The translations under genes were made by a program, and so were the position numbers. From NCBI RefSeq assembly GCF_027409185.1, contig NC_084467.1, positions 17,102,501-17,166,500 of the forward strand: a stretch of DNA of 64,000 nt, written 5' to 3'. Below are positions 46,342-58,148 of this stretch, piece by piece; position 1 is the first letter of the stretch, and each line of letters begins with the position of its first letter. The notes under the pieces are model-generated. The model searched no databases. It was not told the origin of the DNA and saw nothing but the letters and a program-made list of their open reading frames with translations. The DNA comes from Cynocephalus volans (Eukaryota > Chordata > Mammalia > Dermoptera > Cynocephalidae).

Positions 46342-47746
46342 GGGAAAGGATAATAACTTTGCAAGGACAAGTTGTTGCCAGATTACAGAGGACCCAGAAC
46401 ACCTAGCTGAAGGACTTTGAATTTTATTCTGAAGACAAAGTAGAAAACATTGAGGGCTTTGGCAAGGAAGTGAGTTAATGAGTGCTGAGATCTGGGAAGA
46501 TGAATTGTGCTGTGTAAAATGATTTAAACAGATATTCTTCAAGGAAGCTTCTAGAAATTCGACATGAATTTCATGGGTATAGGATCTATGATGCAGAAAA
46601 AGCTGGGAACTCTTGGATGTACAAGGGTGTGGGGGACAAGAGCAGCTATAGGCACCGCAGAACCCATGGAAAGTGGAAGATGATTTTCGTGGTGGTGATG
46701 GAACTTCTGAGCATCTGGGAACTTGGAAATAAAGGTGGAAATATGGGCAGGAGGAGGTAGAGATTTGAGAGTCATCTACACAGAGGGTGGCAACAAGTAC
46801 CATGCAGGGGCAGACAAGGGGGGCAGGACTGGCAGACTGATTCATTTTTACAAGACTTGCTCTTGTAAATGACAGAAATCTGGTTCAGGCAGTAGAAAGT
46901 TATTGGCTAATGTGACTGCAAATTGAAGCAAGCCTGGATCCACAGCTCATGCAACGGCACTGGGACCTGGGTTCACATGTACATCTCTCAGCTCTGTTTC
47001 CCCCCTCTGTTTAGGTCTCATTCTCAGGCGGTTTCTCTCCTTGCAGTGGGAAGTCGGCTGCCAGCAGTGCCACAATAATATCCTGCCCTCACCAAATAGA
47101 TTCACTGAAGTGGACAGTTCTGACCAAAATTCCAGAATTGAATCTCATTGAGTCACATGCTCATTGCTGAGGTGTTGTGGCAACAGGACTGATTGGCCAA
47201 GCCTGGGTCACATGTCCATCCCTGCAAATGGAGTAATCTCTAGAGCCACCTGGATTGAGAGTTGGGGAATGAGCTTCTCCAAGAGAAATGAAAGCTGTTA
47301 CCAGAAGAAGGTGGAATGGACATTGGAATGGTAACCATAGGAGAAGGGGATTTGGAGATGCACCTGCTTCCTGTTATGTTCATATGAGGCAGCTATAGCT
47401 AGTGGGGCAGTGTGCAGAGATCAGAAGGCTGGTGTCTAGGCTGGCCGCAAGGGATGGGGTATCTGGGGTCAAGCAGTAAGGTCACTGAAAAGGTCAGGGA
47501 GGGCCCTCTGACGAAAACCTGATACCATAGTAGACAAAGTGGTAAGTGAGTCCTTGTCCTCAGAATAGCGGCAGGAAAAGCTGAGCATCTGGGTGACACC
47601 CCATCAAGATATTGCTGCTCATGGAAAGGGATCTTCATGGGATTGTGAGATGAGGTAAAGGAAGGAAAAGGTACTGCCTACTGGCTTTGTGGGGGAAGAA
47701 ACCATTTCTTTGTCAGGTTTAAGAAAGTAAGTTTATGCTCTTTTAT
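46342..47746. other. Intergenic, no gene
   Basis: No domain or splice-supported exon. The 181-codon minus-strand frame at 46300-46845 overlaps the LTR end and has no similarity that I recognise. Confidence 0.4.
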
Positions 47747-49173
47747 TTTTTTTTTATTTTTTTTTTTTTCTATTTTCATCACTATGACATTTAATTGAGT
47801 GATAATTACCTTAACAGATCAAAATTCAAAAATTTAAATCTTTCACTTTGTCAAGAAATTAGATGATTTAAACTACATTCATTCAATTAGTTTAAGAGGG
47901 AAATATTCAGATTTAACTGTCACACTTACGTAAGATACCAAGAGTTATAGAACATAATACACGAGGATAAATGGGTCTATATGCACAACACTTATTCCCT
48001 CCAAACTGAAAGATGTGAATCTTAAAAAAGGAATTAGGCCTACATTGAGTCATCTTGTCAAACATGATGAAATCTTAGGTAATGGAAAAATATGCTACTT
48101 TATTGCTATTTGTATTTCAATTCTTGCATCAGAAACTAGTAAAAGTGTAAAGAGAAAAAATTTAAGAAATACACTATTGAGATTTAACAGATATTGGGAA
48201 GCAAAATAAAATAGGAAATTTACCAAACTTTAAAATACTAATAAAATAAAAATTTTATTAATGAAAGTCTAAAAAACGTGCTCACCAAAATAAAATACTA
48301 ATGTTAAATTAAAAACTTCAAAGAATGTATACCAGATGATTTGATTTTTTACAACTTTATATAAAAGCTATACTATAAATACAAAGCTAAACTATTTGAG
48401 TACCAACAATACTGTTCATACAAAGAAACTTAACAGTAGTAAAATACAAATACATAAGATGCATATTTTTGGTCCTTTTGGAAAGAAGAACTAAGTTGGT
48501 TTCTTTTTTAACATGGCTCCAGGCACAAAAATAGAATATAAGATGGATGGTAACTGCAACATTCTTAGTGTTTATCCTTGTAATTCTTTAAATGTCACCA
48601 GTCATAATAGCAATGAACTCCTCTTGATTTATCTCTCCATCACCATCTTTATCAAATTCTTCTATCATAGCCCGAAGTTCTTCATCACTCATATTTTCAC
48701 CCAATTCTCTGGCAACACGTCGTAAATTCCTCAAGCTTATTTTACCTGAATCATCATCATCAAATAGTTTAAATGCTTTCAGTATCTCTTCATGTGGATC
48801 TCTTTCCAATATCCAGTCTGTCACAACTTCATTAAAATCTTCAAAGGTGATTTTCCCTGTGGCTTCTCTGTCATAATCTTTAAGAATCTTCAGTACATCA
48901 GCTTTTTTTACATCAAATCCCAAGGCTCTCATTGCCACCTTTAATTCGTGATAGTCTATTGCTTCATCTTTGTCTGTATCAAACAGTTCAAAAGCATCTT
49001 TAATTTCCTGTTTCTGTTCCTCGGAGAGTTCTCTTCTTTTTTTCCTCTTTGTTTTGTCTACTACAAGCTCGCTTCTCAGAGCTAAACTCATTTTCTCTTC
49101 GGACAGAGATGTTCCTTTCAAGAATGATTTTACTCCCACCCAAGGATGCACGACTTCCACAAGCCGTTCAACC
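47747..49173 (-). mobile_element. CETN3: Processed CETN3 retrocopy (LINE-mediated)
   Basis: An intronless copy of the centrin-3 mRNA: a short 5' UTR, a full coding region, a long 3' UTR with ATTAAA (complement near 47791-47796) and a poly(A) tail, seen here as T-rich text at 47741-47770. A perfect 13-bp duplication TATGCTCTTTTAT at 47734-47746 and 49174-49186 gives its boundaries. The target is an old L1 fragment visible at 49187-49440. Confidence 0.95.
48588..49091 (-). CDS. CETN3: Centrin-3 retrogene, open reading frame intact
   Basis: Centrin-3 is a calcium-binding EF-hand protein of centrioles and, in some eukaryotes, of the mRNA-export complex. The frame encodes 167 residues, the full family length. 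A basic N-terminal segment (about 12-20) is followed by four EF-hand loops near residues 38-49, 74-85, 111-122 and 147-158. Compared with human centrin-3 as I recall it, only about one residue differs (Val for Leu at 10). The Met at 49091 matches the parent start; an in-frame upstream Met at 49160 would add 23 residues from the former 5' UTR. No stop or frameshift. No promoter of its own is evident. Expression is unproven, so it could be a young, not yet decayed pseudogene. Confidence 0.85.
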   Translation of the reverse strand: MSLALRSELVVDKTKRKKRRELSEEQKQEIKDAFELFDTDKDEAIDYHELKVAMRALGFDVKKADVLKILKDYDREATGKITFEDFNEVVTDWILERDPHEEILKAFKLFDDDDSGKISLRNLRRVARELGENMSDEELRAMIEEFDKDGDGEINQEEFIAIMTGDI

Positions 49174-49186
49174 TATGCTCTTTTAT

Positions 49187-49440
49187 AATACGCAGAAATT
49201 TACAATAGCCAAAGACAACCTAAATTCCAACAGTAGGAGATTGGGACAATATTGTAATGCCCATACAGTAGAATGCAGCCTTTACAAATGAATGTTTTAT
49301 TCGACATGGAAAGATGTTTATAACTTAGTTTTGAAAGAGAAATGTGGATTATAATCTTACATATGTGTAATAAATGTACATATACATAGAAAAATTCTGG
49401 TAAGTACATACTAAAATGTTAACAGTTGGTATTTTAGGTA
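49187..49440 (+). mobile_element. Old L1 3' fragment flanking the retrocopy
   Basis: TTTACAATAGCCAAAGACAA, AACCTAAATTCCAACAGTAG and CAGTAGAATGCAGCCTTTAC resemble the 3' end of old L1 ORF2 and UTR. Confidence 0.5.
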
Positions 49441-49494
49441 TAGAACTAGAGATGACGCTTATCTTCTGATTTCTCTATAATAAACATGTAGGGT

Positions 49495-49700
49495 AGTGTG
49501 ACACTGGCCAACTAGAGCCAGCCTCTTGAGTCCAGTTCTCCACTCTGCCACTGTCTGGCTTGGTGACTTTGAGCAAGTCCCTTACCACCCCTGAACCTCA
49601 GTTCATGAACCCGTATAATGTGGGCAATAGTTTTTAACTCATAGTGTGGCTGTGCTACCACTGCAAGCAAAGCTGTTAGCCCCATGCTTATAGTAAACAC
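49495..49700 (+). mobile_element. MIR SINE
   Basis: CTGGCTTGGTGACTTTGAGC, AAGTCCCTTACC and CCTGAACCTCAGTTC form the MIR core. Confidence 0.7.
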
Positions 49701-50212
49701 TCAAAAATGTAAACCTTCCTGTGAAATTAAAAACTTCCAAAAAATATAGCTATTAAATCAAAATATTGAAAGGTGTCTTCATTGACCGAATAACTATGGT
49801 ACGAAGACATAATAGTTCAATAAAGGACGTATTATTATGATAACCTATTTTTCTCTAACACAGAGAAAAATCTAAGAATCAGTGAGGGAATTTCCCTCCA
49901 TATTTTCCCGAAACTTGCATGCCAGCAGGGTAGACAAATGTCAAACAGGTGCTGTGAAAATAGGATGATCAGGGAAGGCAGTGACATTTGATGGCTGAGA
50001 GGTCTGGTGAAGAGGAGGCGGGCAGAGCAAACCCTTAAGTGCAAAGCCTCATGGTGGGTGAGGAAGTCTCTAACCCAACAGAAAACCCATGTGGCTGCTG
50101 CTTGGGACACTGGAGTGCAGGCAGAGATAAGAGCGGCGTTCAGCTTTTACCGCACAGCAGTGGAGTGAGTACAGACCAGGGGCATCAGGGGGCCATCCAC
50201 TTGCAGTGTGAT

Positions 50213-50702
50213 TGTAAGACTGGCCCGAAAGCGCGAATCTTACTTCTTGGGAAGGCTCCTCTCACAAAGACCAGGAGATCACTGCAGTCAAGCAAGAGGT
50301 TTTTTTATTCCAGCATGCTGGGGTTGCTCCGTCTTCAGGACAGAAGTGGCCCCGAGCTCTTAACATGAGCACTTTTTATACAGTTTGGTAGGCAGACTTT
50401 GGCAACAGGATGAGTCGTATACAGCTTATTGGTCACCTGAGGTGACTTTTAAATTCATTGGTGGCTTTCAGTGGGGTGGTATACAGATGTGGAACTGGGG
50501 AATTGCCCAACAGCCCACCCCTTGTGTGGTTAGGCCCTTCCCGGAACTGGGTGAACTTTGTGCGGTTTGGGAAGTCCTTCATCTGCCCTTACCAGAAAGT
50601 CCCACCTGCAGGGGCTTGTAAAACCTTGTGCAAGCTAATTACAGAAGCAGAAAAGCTAGTCAGTTAATATTCAAGGGTGGGGGAAGGGGTTCAGGTCCAC
50701 TT
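50213..50702 (-). repeat. ERV-2 3' LTR
   Basis: Pairs with 58149-58643. In the minus direction it starts AGTGGACC, where the partner has TGTGGACC, and ends CTTACA. A TATAAAAAG box and an AATAAA signal are conserved in both copies. Confidence 0.95.
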
Positions 50703-50716
50703 TTCCCCCTTTTTCT
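50701..50716 (-). other. ERV-2 polypurine tract
   Basis: The minus strand reads AAAAAGGGGGAAAA directly before the 3' LTR, the expected plus-strand primer site. Confidence 0.85.
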
Positions 50717-50726
50717 TGTGGGTATT

Positions 50727-52688
50727 TCAATCATGAAATACTGATTCCTGTTGGTTTAATTCTTGATATTGTTGCCTTAACATCATAATTTGAACAGTAC
50801 TAACACATTCTCTAACAAAAGCTAGCAAGTGATTTAAAATGCAGGGACCAAAGGTCAGAAGCAACACCAAAATGACCAGTGGTCCTAGTAGGGTAGACAG
50901 GAGGGTCGTGAGCCACGGAGAGGAGTTGAACCATGACTCAAACCATCCCTGATTTTGTTCTCTTTCTTTTTTTCTTTTTCTAGGACTTCCCTAATTTTGG
51001 CCATGGAGTCTTTAATTACCCCTGAGTGATCAATGTAAAAACAACATTCTTCTCTTTGTGTGGCACAGAGCCCCCCCTGCTGAAGGAATGGAACAAGAGG
51101 TCTAGTCCCCTTCTGTTTTGTAGGACCACCTCAGAAAGAGAGGTGGAGGGACTCTTGTAACTTATTAATTGAATTTTCTATTTCTTTAATATCAGCATGT
51201 ATGGCTGCCTGTAAACTTTGGTCATTCTGATGTTGAATAGCCAGAGCTGAAGCTCCTGTAGCTGCCCCAGCTGCTCCCAGTCCTAAGCCTAAGAGGACAG
51301 AGAGTGTGATACTTAGGGGCTCCCTTCTGGTTTGGTAGTTCTGTAATTTTCATCCCACTGTGATAATATTTCTTCATAGGGATGGTAAACAAGCCGAGGT
51401 AACAACCGAACCAAGACACAGAAATCCTGGGTCTCATTTAGGACCTGTAAGCTAACACAGGGCGTGACCCCAGTAGCGCAGGCCCACCATCCTTCTGGAG
51501 GGGGCAACAGATATGTGTCACCAGACCACTTGGTTAAGAGTCTTGTTGCACAGCTGGCTGTGTGAGGAGGGGATATTCACCACACATGTTCCTTGCCCCG
51601 CAACAGCTGACAGAGTGAGTTTGACCTGTCGTTGCTGCCAGCGACAGTTGGAGACATCAGTTGTAGTATTAATTTCACTTCTGAAGGCTCTTCCTTCATA
51701 ATATGGGGGTGCAACATTATAACAAAGCCAGCAGGAGCAGGTAGCATTGGGGTTGGTACTATCTAAGACCTTGAAGGCTTCAGAAATTAAGCGGAATAAC
51801 CAAGGTTGTTTTTGAGGTTTAGATTCAGGGAGCTTAGACATTTTCTTTGATGTCTTAGCTTTTGACCTTTTAGTGGAGGCTGAGGACTCTGGTTAGGTAC
51901 CTGGGGTAGTTTTTGGAGGTCCCACTGGAGCTAAGTACTTATTTGGGCCTAGGCTGGCATACTGGGTTTCTACTTTGAGCTTGATGGTGAACAACAGCCC
52001 ATCATCATAACTCTCTATAAAATCTTAATCCCGATATAAATCCTTTTTCCCACCCAGTGGCCTTTTTTTCCTGCATCCGTGAAGGATACTCGGAGGGGGT
52101 GGCACCATCCCGTGCAGACAGGGTTATCTTTCCACTTAGAGTGGCTGCTTCCCAATCGGCCTGCCCGCCCTGCAGCAGGGGGAGAGAGGTGGGTATAGCA
52201 GTTACCTTTATATAGTCCCAGGAGGACGAGGGATTCCAATATGTGTCTTCCATGGTCTAACAGCCCCAGCCTTTACAGAAATAATCTGCTTTGCCTCCAC
52301 ACTGATAGTTTAGTGCTCTGTCACGGTGGAACCCAGGGCACACATAGAAGGTGAGGGCACTCAGCATACTTCTCCGATCTTTAGTAGAGCAGCACCTCCA
52401 TGGTTCGAGCCCAAAGCGCCCCAGTGGGGAGGGGGTAGAAGGGGGTTTGTGAGCATCAAAGTATCCTTCTAAATCCCAGTTGGCTGGGGCTCCCATGGCT
52501 AATTTGCACACATCAGGAAACAGGTCAGGCCACCATTTTCCCATGATGACCTTGGATAGGTTCCAGATTTCATCTCCCACCCCATTTATAACATACCAAG
52601 TTAACTTTTGGGGGATATGTGAGCTGGAAGCTCTCAGGCTCCTGGGAAAGACTCTAAGGTACAGAAGGGAAAAAAATAAAATTTTCAT
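50727..52688 (-). pseudogene. ERV-2 env, interrupted
   Basis: Envelope glycoprotein gene. A signal-peptide-like start (Met at 52688) opens the surface subunit, which stays open to an in-frame TAG at 52257-52259 and continues in the same frame to about 52005. A frameshift follows. The CWLC motif (CXXC type) is within 51518-51841. The transmembrane subunit has a glycine- and alanine-rich fusion-peptide region near 51240-51310, a CX6CC motif near 51055-51085 and a membrane anchor and tail ending at the TGA at 50727. The CXXC/CX6CC combination is the gammaretroviral env type. Not functional as it stands. Confidence 0.88.
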
Positions 52689-55600
52689 CTTACAATATTT
52701 AAGGTGTTTGAACCCCCAGTCTGTACGATTTTGAGCTTCAAGGGGTGTTCCTTGGAACTTTGGGTTCTCCAGGTGGCGTCTTTTGATCCTTGGTTCTCTG
52801 GTGGTGCAGGCTTTACGTGCGAGGCGTGGATCCAGGCGGTGATCCTGTCTACTTTTACGGCCGTTGGTGTTGTCAGGAGCACCAGGTAAGGTCCCTTCCA
52901 GCTGGGTTCCAGAGTCTGGGAGCGATGTTGTCTTACGTAGACCGTGTCCCCGACCCGGAGCTGGTGAGAAACTTCGGGGGTCCCAGGTTCATAGACGGCC
53001 GCTAGCTATGTCCAGACTTCCTTCTGCACTGCTTGCAGTCCTTTTAACCTGGCATATAAGTCACTGTTACTGTGGCAAGTGGGTTCAAAGGCATCCCCCA
53101 GTAAAGTCAAGGGGGCAGGGGTACCATAGAGAATTTCAAAGGGGGTCAGGTTGAACCGGGAGGGGGTGTTCCTAGCTCTAAACAGGGCCAACGGAAGGAG
53201 CACCACCCAGTCCATGCCAGTCTCCATGGTTAATTTAGTCAGGGTCTCTTTTAGAGTTCTGTTCATCCTTTCTACCTGTCCTAAACTCTGGGGTCTGTAG
53301 ATACAATGTAATTTCCAATCGACCCCTAGGTATCTGGCCACTCCCTGGCTTCCCTTGGCAACGAAGGCGGGCGCATTGTTGGAACCAATTACCTTGGGTT
53401 CCCCGAAGCATGGGAAGATTTCTTCAAGGATTTTCTTGACCACGACTGTGGCAGTTTCCTGCTTTGTTGGGAATGCCTCTACCCATCCAGAGAAGGTGTC
53501 TATGAAAACTAGAAGATACTTGTAACCATACCTGCCTGGCTTGATCTTTGTAAAATCTACCTCCCAGTATACTCCTGGTCTGTCACCCTTGAGTTTCTTG
53601 CCAAGTCCTACGGTATTTTTACAGACATTTACTTTTTGACATGGTACACAACTTTTAACTATTTGTTCTGTCAATTGTCTTAGCCTTATGATGTGATATT
53701 TTATTTTTAGGGCAGTCTGGACTAATTTGTTAACTCCCAGATGAGTTCATTGGTACATTTGTTTGATCATGGCACATGCTTGTTCTTGTGGCAAGATAGG
53801 CTTGCCTGACGCTGCATGCCAGCGCCCTTTTTCCTGATCAAAGTGGTTATTAGAGTCCCTTGAGATCACTGTTACGTCCTCAGCAGAGTATTTAAACTTG
53901 GGCTTTTCTAGCTCAGGGACGTTAACTAACAGAATAGACGTGGACCTGTGGGCTGCCACCCTTGCTTCAGAATCGGCCAGGTTGTTTCCCCTGGCGATGG
54001 GGGAATCCCCTTTCTGGTGGCCCGGGCAGTGTATAATACTCACTTTTAGCGGTCGGTGAAGGGCCTCCAACAATGCTACGATCTCTGCCTTGTTTTTGAT
54101 TTCTTTTTTTCCACAGGTCAGCAGACCCTGTTGCTGATAGATAGGTCCTTGCACATGGGCAGTGGCAAAGGCATACCTGCTGTCTGTGTAGATGTTGATT
54201 CTTTTGCCTTCTCCTAGTTCAAGGGCTTTTGTGAGGGCGATGAGTTCTGCCTTCTGGGTGGACGTTCCTGCAGGTAAGGCCTGTGCGCATATCAGGTTCT
54301 GGCCATCTACTATAGCGGCTCCTGCCTTTTGTACTCCTTCCTCCAGGAAACTGCTGCCGTCAGTGAACCAGGTGGCTTCAGCGTCCATCAGAGGCTGATC
54401 TGACAAGTCTTTCCACCATCCGTGTGCCTCAGCAAGCACTTATTGGCAGTCATGGATAGGAGGGTCAAGGTCAGGGTCTGGGAGCAACATGGCTGGATTT
54501 AAGCTCGCCAGGGGAGCAAAAGTAACTCGGTCTGAGTTCAGTAACAGAGTCTGATAGTGAGTCATGCGAGCATTTGTGAGCCAGCAGTCGGGGGGCTGGT
54601 GTACAATACTCTCTAAGGCATGAGGTGCCGAAAATACGAAACTCTGTCCCATAGTCAACTTGTCAGCATCTTTTACCAGAACTGTGACTGCCGCTATGAT
54701 TCTTAGACAAACTGGCCACCCCGAGGCTACAGGGTCTAATTTTTTTAGACAGATATGCTACAGGCCTTTTCCAGGGGCCCAGTTTTTGAGTTAGGACCCC
54801 CTTTGTAACCCCCTTATTTTCCGCCACATACAAGTGGAAGGGGTTGGTTACGTCGGGGAGCCCTGGGACCGGAGCGGACATCAAGGCCATCTTGATGTTG
54901 TCTAAAGCCTGTTGCTCCTCTTTTCCCCACTTGAAGGGCTGACTGTTTTTAGTGAGGGGATATAACAGGGCTGCCATCTCAGCAAAACCAGGTATCCATA
55001 GACGGCAGAACCCGGCAGTACCTAAAAATTCCCTGACTTGTCTTGGGTTAGCGGGTGGCGGAATGTGAAACACTGTCTCTTCTGGCCTCAGACAACCATC
55101 TTTTCCCGTCTTTAAGAAGGTACCCCAGGTAACTGACCTGTCGCTTGCAGATCTGAGCCTTTTTGGCGGATGCTCTATAGCCCAATTCTCCCAACTCTGT
55201 GAGGAGATGCTTTGTTCCTTCCAGACACAGTTCCTCGTCGGCCGCTGCCAGGAAGAGATCATCTACATACTGAAACAGAGTTACCTGAGGGTTAGAGGCC
55301 CGGAACATAGCCAAATCTTGGTGGAGGGCCTCGTCAAAGATGGTGGGCTAGTTTTTGAACCCTTGAGGCAGGCGGGTCCACGTAGTTGCCCTGCTAGGCC
55401 AGTCTCTGGGTCTTTCCACTCAAAAGCGAAGTACTCTTGACTTTTTACAGCCAACGGTAGGCAGAAGAATGCGTCCTTGATGTCCAGTACTGAGTACCAG
55501 GTCCTGTCTGGGCGTAAAGAGCTTAAAAGATTATAGGGGTTAGGAGCTGTGGAGTGGAGGTCGGCCACCCTCTTGTTTACCTCTCAGAGGTCTTGGACCG

Positions 55601-56178
55601 GTCGGTAGTCATCAGTCCCAGGTTTTCGGACTGGTAGCAAAGGCGTGTTCCAGGCTGATTGGCACTTCTGTAGGATCCCCAGCTGGAGCAAACAGGCAAT
55701 GTGGGGTCGGATGCCGTCGTGTGCCTCTCATGCCTGGGGGTAGTTTTCTAACCACCAGTCCATCTGTCCGGTCTCCCACCCTTGTTTTTCAAACAACTGG
55801 TATTCATCTTCCAGCCTGAGAGTTAATACCTGGAGAAGGTTTCTTTGCCAATTTAATACCCGAGGTCCCTTGGGGTCAAAATGAATTTGAGCACCGATTT
55901 TGGTGAGGAGGTCTCCTCCCAGTAGTGGGTAGGGGCACTCAGGAATAACAATGAACGAGTGGGATACATGGCCCACGCCTAGGTCCACTGTTCTTTGGGT
56001 AGTCCATGGGTACTGTCTGTTCCCTGTAGCCCCTTATACCCACAATTTCTTTTTGAGAAGGGGTCCATCTGCCTGTTGCAACCCTGAATGTTCGGCTCCA
56101 GTATCTACCATGAACTGAGTAGGCTTCCCCTCCACTGTTAGGGTTACCCTGTGTTCGGGGAGGGGGTCCAAACCCCAT
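52685..56178 (-). pseudogene. ERV-2 pro-pol, interrupted
   Basis: In minus-strand order: protease with the active-site DTG at 56097-56105; reverse transcriptase in two frames, with YVDD at 55258-55269; connection region at 54663-55262; RNase H (WFTDGSS) at 53747-54439; integrase core at 53006-53674 (open over 222 codons); and integrase C-terminus at 52685-52882, which overlaps the env start by a few bases. At least three frame changes and some stops separate the pieces. Confidence 0.9.
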
Positions 56179-56189
56179 CCCCTCTAATC

Positions 56190-57651
56190 ACTGTCTTCCT
56201 GCAGGGCCAAGACCTTGGGGACCTGAGGCTTTTTCTTTTTCTTGGCGCATTCTTGAGCCCAGTGTCCTTTCTCCTTGCAGGACACTCACTGATCCTTTGC
56301 TAGGGGTTCCTTCCTGTTGCCTGGTACGGTCTTACTAGGTTCCCTAGTTTCCCTGACTACAGTGGCCAGAATTTTGTGAAGATTTCTTTCTTGGCGCTTT
56401 TCTCTCTTTATTTCTTTTTTTCCCTCTGACTCTCTATTATGATAAACCTTTTCAGCCACCTGCACTAATTCCCCCAATGACTTATCTTGTAACCCTTCAA
56501 GCTTCTGCAGTTTCTTCCTGATATCTCTACTAGACTGGTCAATAAAGGCAACTGTCACTGTAGCCTTGTGCTCCTCACTACTAGGATCATACAGGGTGAA
56601 CTGATGGAATGCCTCCGTGAGTCTCTCCAGAAATGCTGACGGAGACTCATTGGGCCCCTGGATTACCTCTCTTACCTTAGTCAAATTGGTGGGGCATTTT
56701 GCTGCCCCGCGGAGACCTGCCATTAGAGCCTGGTGATAGACCTTCAGGTGCTCCCTCCCTTCTGCCGAGTTAAAATCCCAGTTTGGTCTGGTCAACGGGA
56801 ATCCTACATCTATGACATCAGGGAGGAGGGTAGGTTGCCCATCGGCTCCTTTAACGTTCTTTTGAGCCTCCAGGAGGATCCATTGTTTCTCCTTGGTAGT
56901 GAACAGGACCTGGAGGAGCTGCTGGCAGTCATCCCAGGTGGGCTGATGAGTAAAGAGAAGGGATTCTACAAGGTTAGTGAGACCCTGGGGGTTTTCAGAA
57001 AAAGGGGGATTCTGAGATTTCCAATTGTAAAGAACGGAAGAGGAGATAGGCCAGTACTGTAAGGGCTGGTTGCCCTCTTCATCAGGAGGGCCATAAGCCT
57101 GCAGGGGGAAGATAGGAATTGCCTCTGAAGAGGCCACTCGTTTACTGCGTGTCCCTTGAGCAGGCCCTCTCTCGGGTCCTTGTGGCTCCACTGGCGGAGC
57201 TGACGGGCGGACTGCCTGTGGTTGGAGAGAAGGGGGATAGGGAGGGGGAGAGTCTAAAAGAAGCAAGTCTGAATCAGTGGAGGGTAGGACTTCTGGCTTC
57301 TTTTCCATCCCTTGAAGAGCAAACACAGCCAATGGACCTTCAAGGGGAACAAAGGGACAGACCCACGGATGAGGGTCTGTGACCAGATCTTCCCAGACAG
57401 TGATATAAGGAACCTGGTCTGGGTGACTTTTAGAATTTTTTAAGACCAAAATTATTCTCTTTACTGCCGTGATCAGCGGCGGAGAGAAAGAGCCTTTGGC
57501 GGGCCACCTGAGTTGGAAAGTCGGCCACCCCGAAGAACAGTGTTACCCATTTATCCTTTTTAACCTGTACAGACAGATTATGAGCTCTGGCCTTCATGTC
57601 AGTCCAGTATTTCAGAGTCAGTTTTAAAGGAGTTGAAACAGTCTGCCCCAT
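56190..57651 (-). pseudogene. ERV-2 gag, nearly open
   Basis: Starts MGQTVS at 57651 with a myristoylation-type Gly-2. Matrix runs to a frameshift near 57440. The second frame (56286-57449, about 380 codons) holds a PPPYP late-domain motif, the capsid with its major-homology-like QGPNESPSAFLERL, and the start of nucleocapsid. A TGA at 56283-56285 replaces the first Cys of the single zinc knuckle; the rest (CKEKGHWAQEC) follows in frame. Few lesions for 1.4 kb, in line with its young age. Confidence 0.92.
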
Positions 57652-57741
57652 GTCGCCCCAGAAAGTCAGTCCCAACACACACGCAACCAGACAAACAAAA
57701 GCCAAAACACAGACGCGCCCCTGCCACAGGCGCCACAACAT
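57652..57741 (-). other. In-frame leader upstream of ERV-2 gag (glyco-Gag-like)
   Basis: The gag frame is open upstream of its Met for 30 codons from an ATG at 57741. The leader is short and basic, then strongly hydrophobic ([16 protein letters not shown]), like a signal-anchor. Several gammaretroviruses make a glycosylated Gag from such an N-terminal extension. Whether this ATG was ever used is unknown. Confidence 0.55.
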
Positions 57742-57892
57742 GATTATCAGAGAACTCAGGAGGGTCTCCTTCCTAGAGATCTCCCGTGGAGCCGAACCTG
57801 TTCATCTCCAACAGAGGAATCTGGAGCATCCTCCAGGATCCCTGTGACCACGACGTGCTGGTGTGTCTGCCCACCGCTATGACCACTACAGT

Positions 57893-58017
57893 CCGATGAC
57901 TCCATCTTGGAGCCTCCAAAAACCTGAAACCAGACTGATGACCCCATCCTGGAGCCACCAAAAAACCAAACCAGACCGATGACCCCATCCCGGAGCCACC
58001 GAAAAGCCAAAACCAGA
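57893..58017 (-). repeat. Three 42-bp tandem repeats in the ERV-2 leader
   Basis: Units at 57893-57934, 57935-57975 and 57976-58017 share GATGACCCCATC and GGAGCCACC (plus-strand text). They lie between the primer site and gag, in the region that normally holds the packaging signal. Confidence 0.9.
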
Positions 58018-58127
58018 TTATAGTAGACAACAAAGACACAAAGACAGACACAGCAGACAGACAGACAACGGTGGTACCTGCTCAAGCAATCCTCCATTCT
58101 CTAGTCTCTGATCCCAGAGAGAGCTGA

Positions 58128-58145
58128 TTCCTGGCCAATGCACCA
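58128..58145 (-). other. ERV-2 primer-binding site, tRNA-Gly
   Basis: The minus strand reads TGGTGCATTGGCCAGGAA, 17 of 18 bases complementary to the 3' end of tRNA-Gly (GCC type), three bases from the LTR edge. Confidence 0.88.
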
Positions 58146-58148
58146 AAA

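Noticed and set aside
46300-46845. 181-codon minus-strand frame
   Set aside because: It runs into the complement of an LTR end and shows no similarity to a known protein.
50727-52688. Domesticated (syncytin-like) env in ERV-2
   Set aside because: An in-frame TAG at 52257 and a frameshift near 52005 break the gene, so this copy cannot be a captured env.
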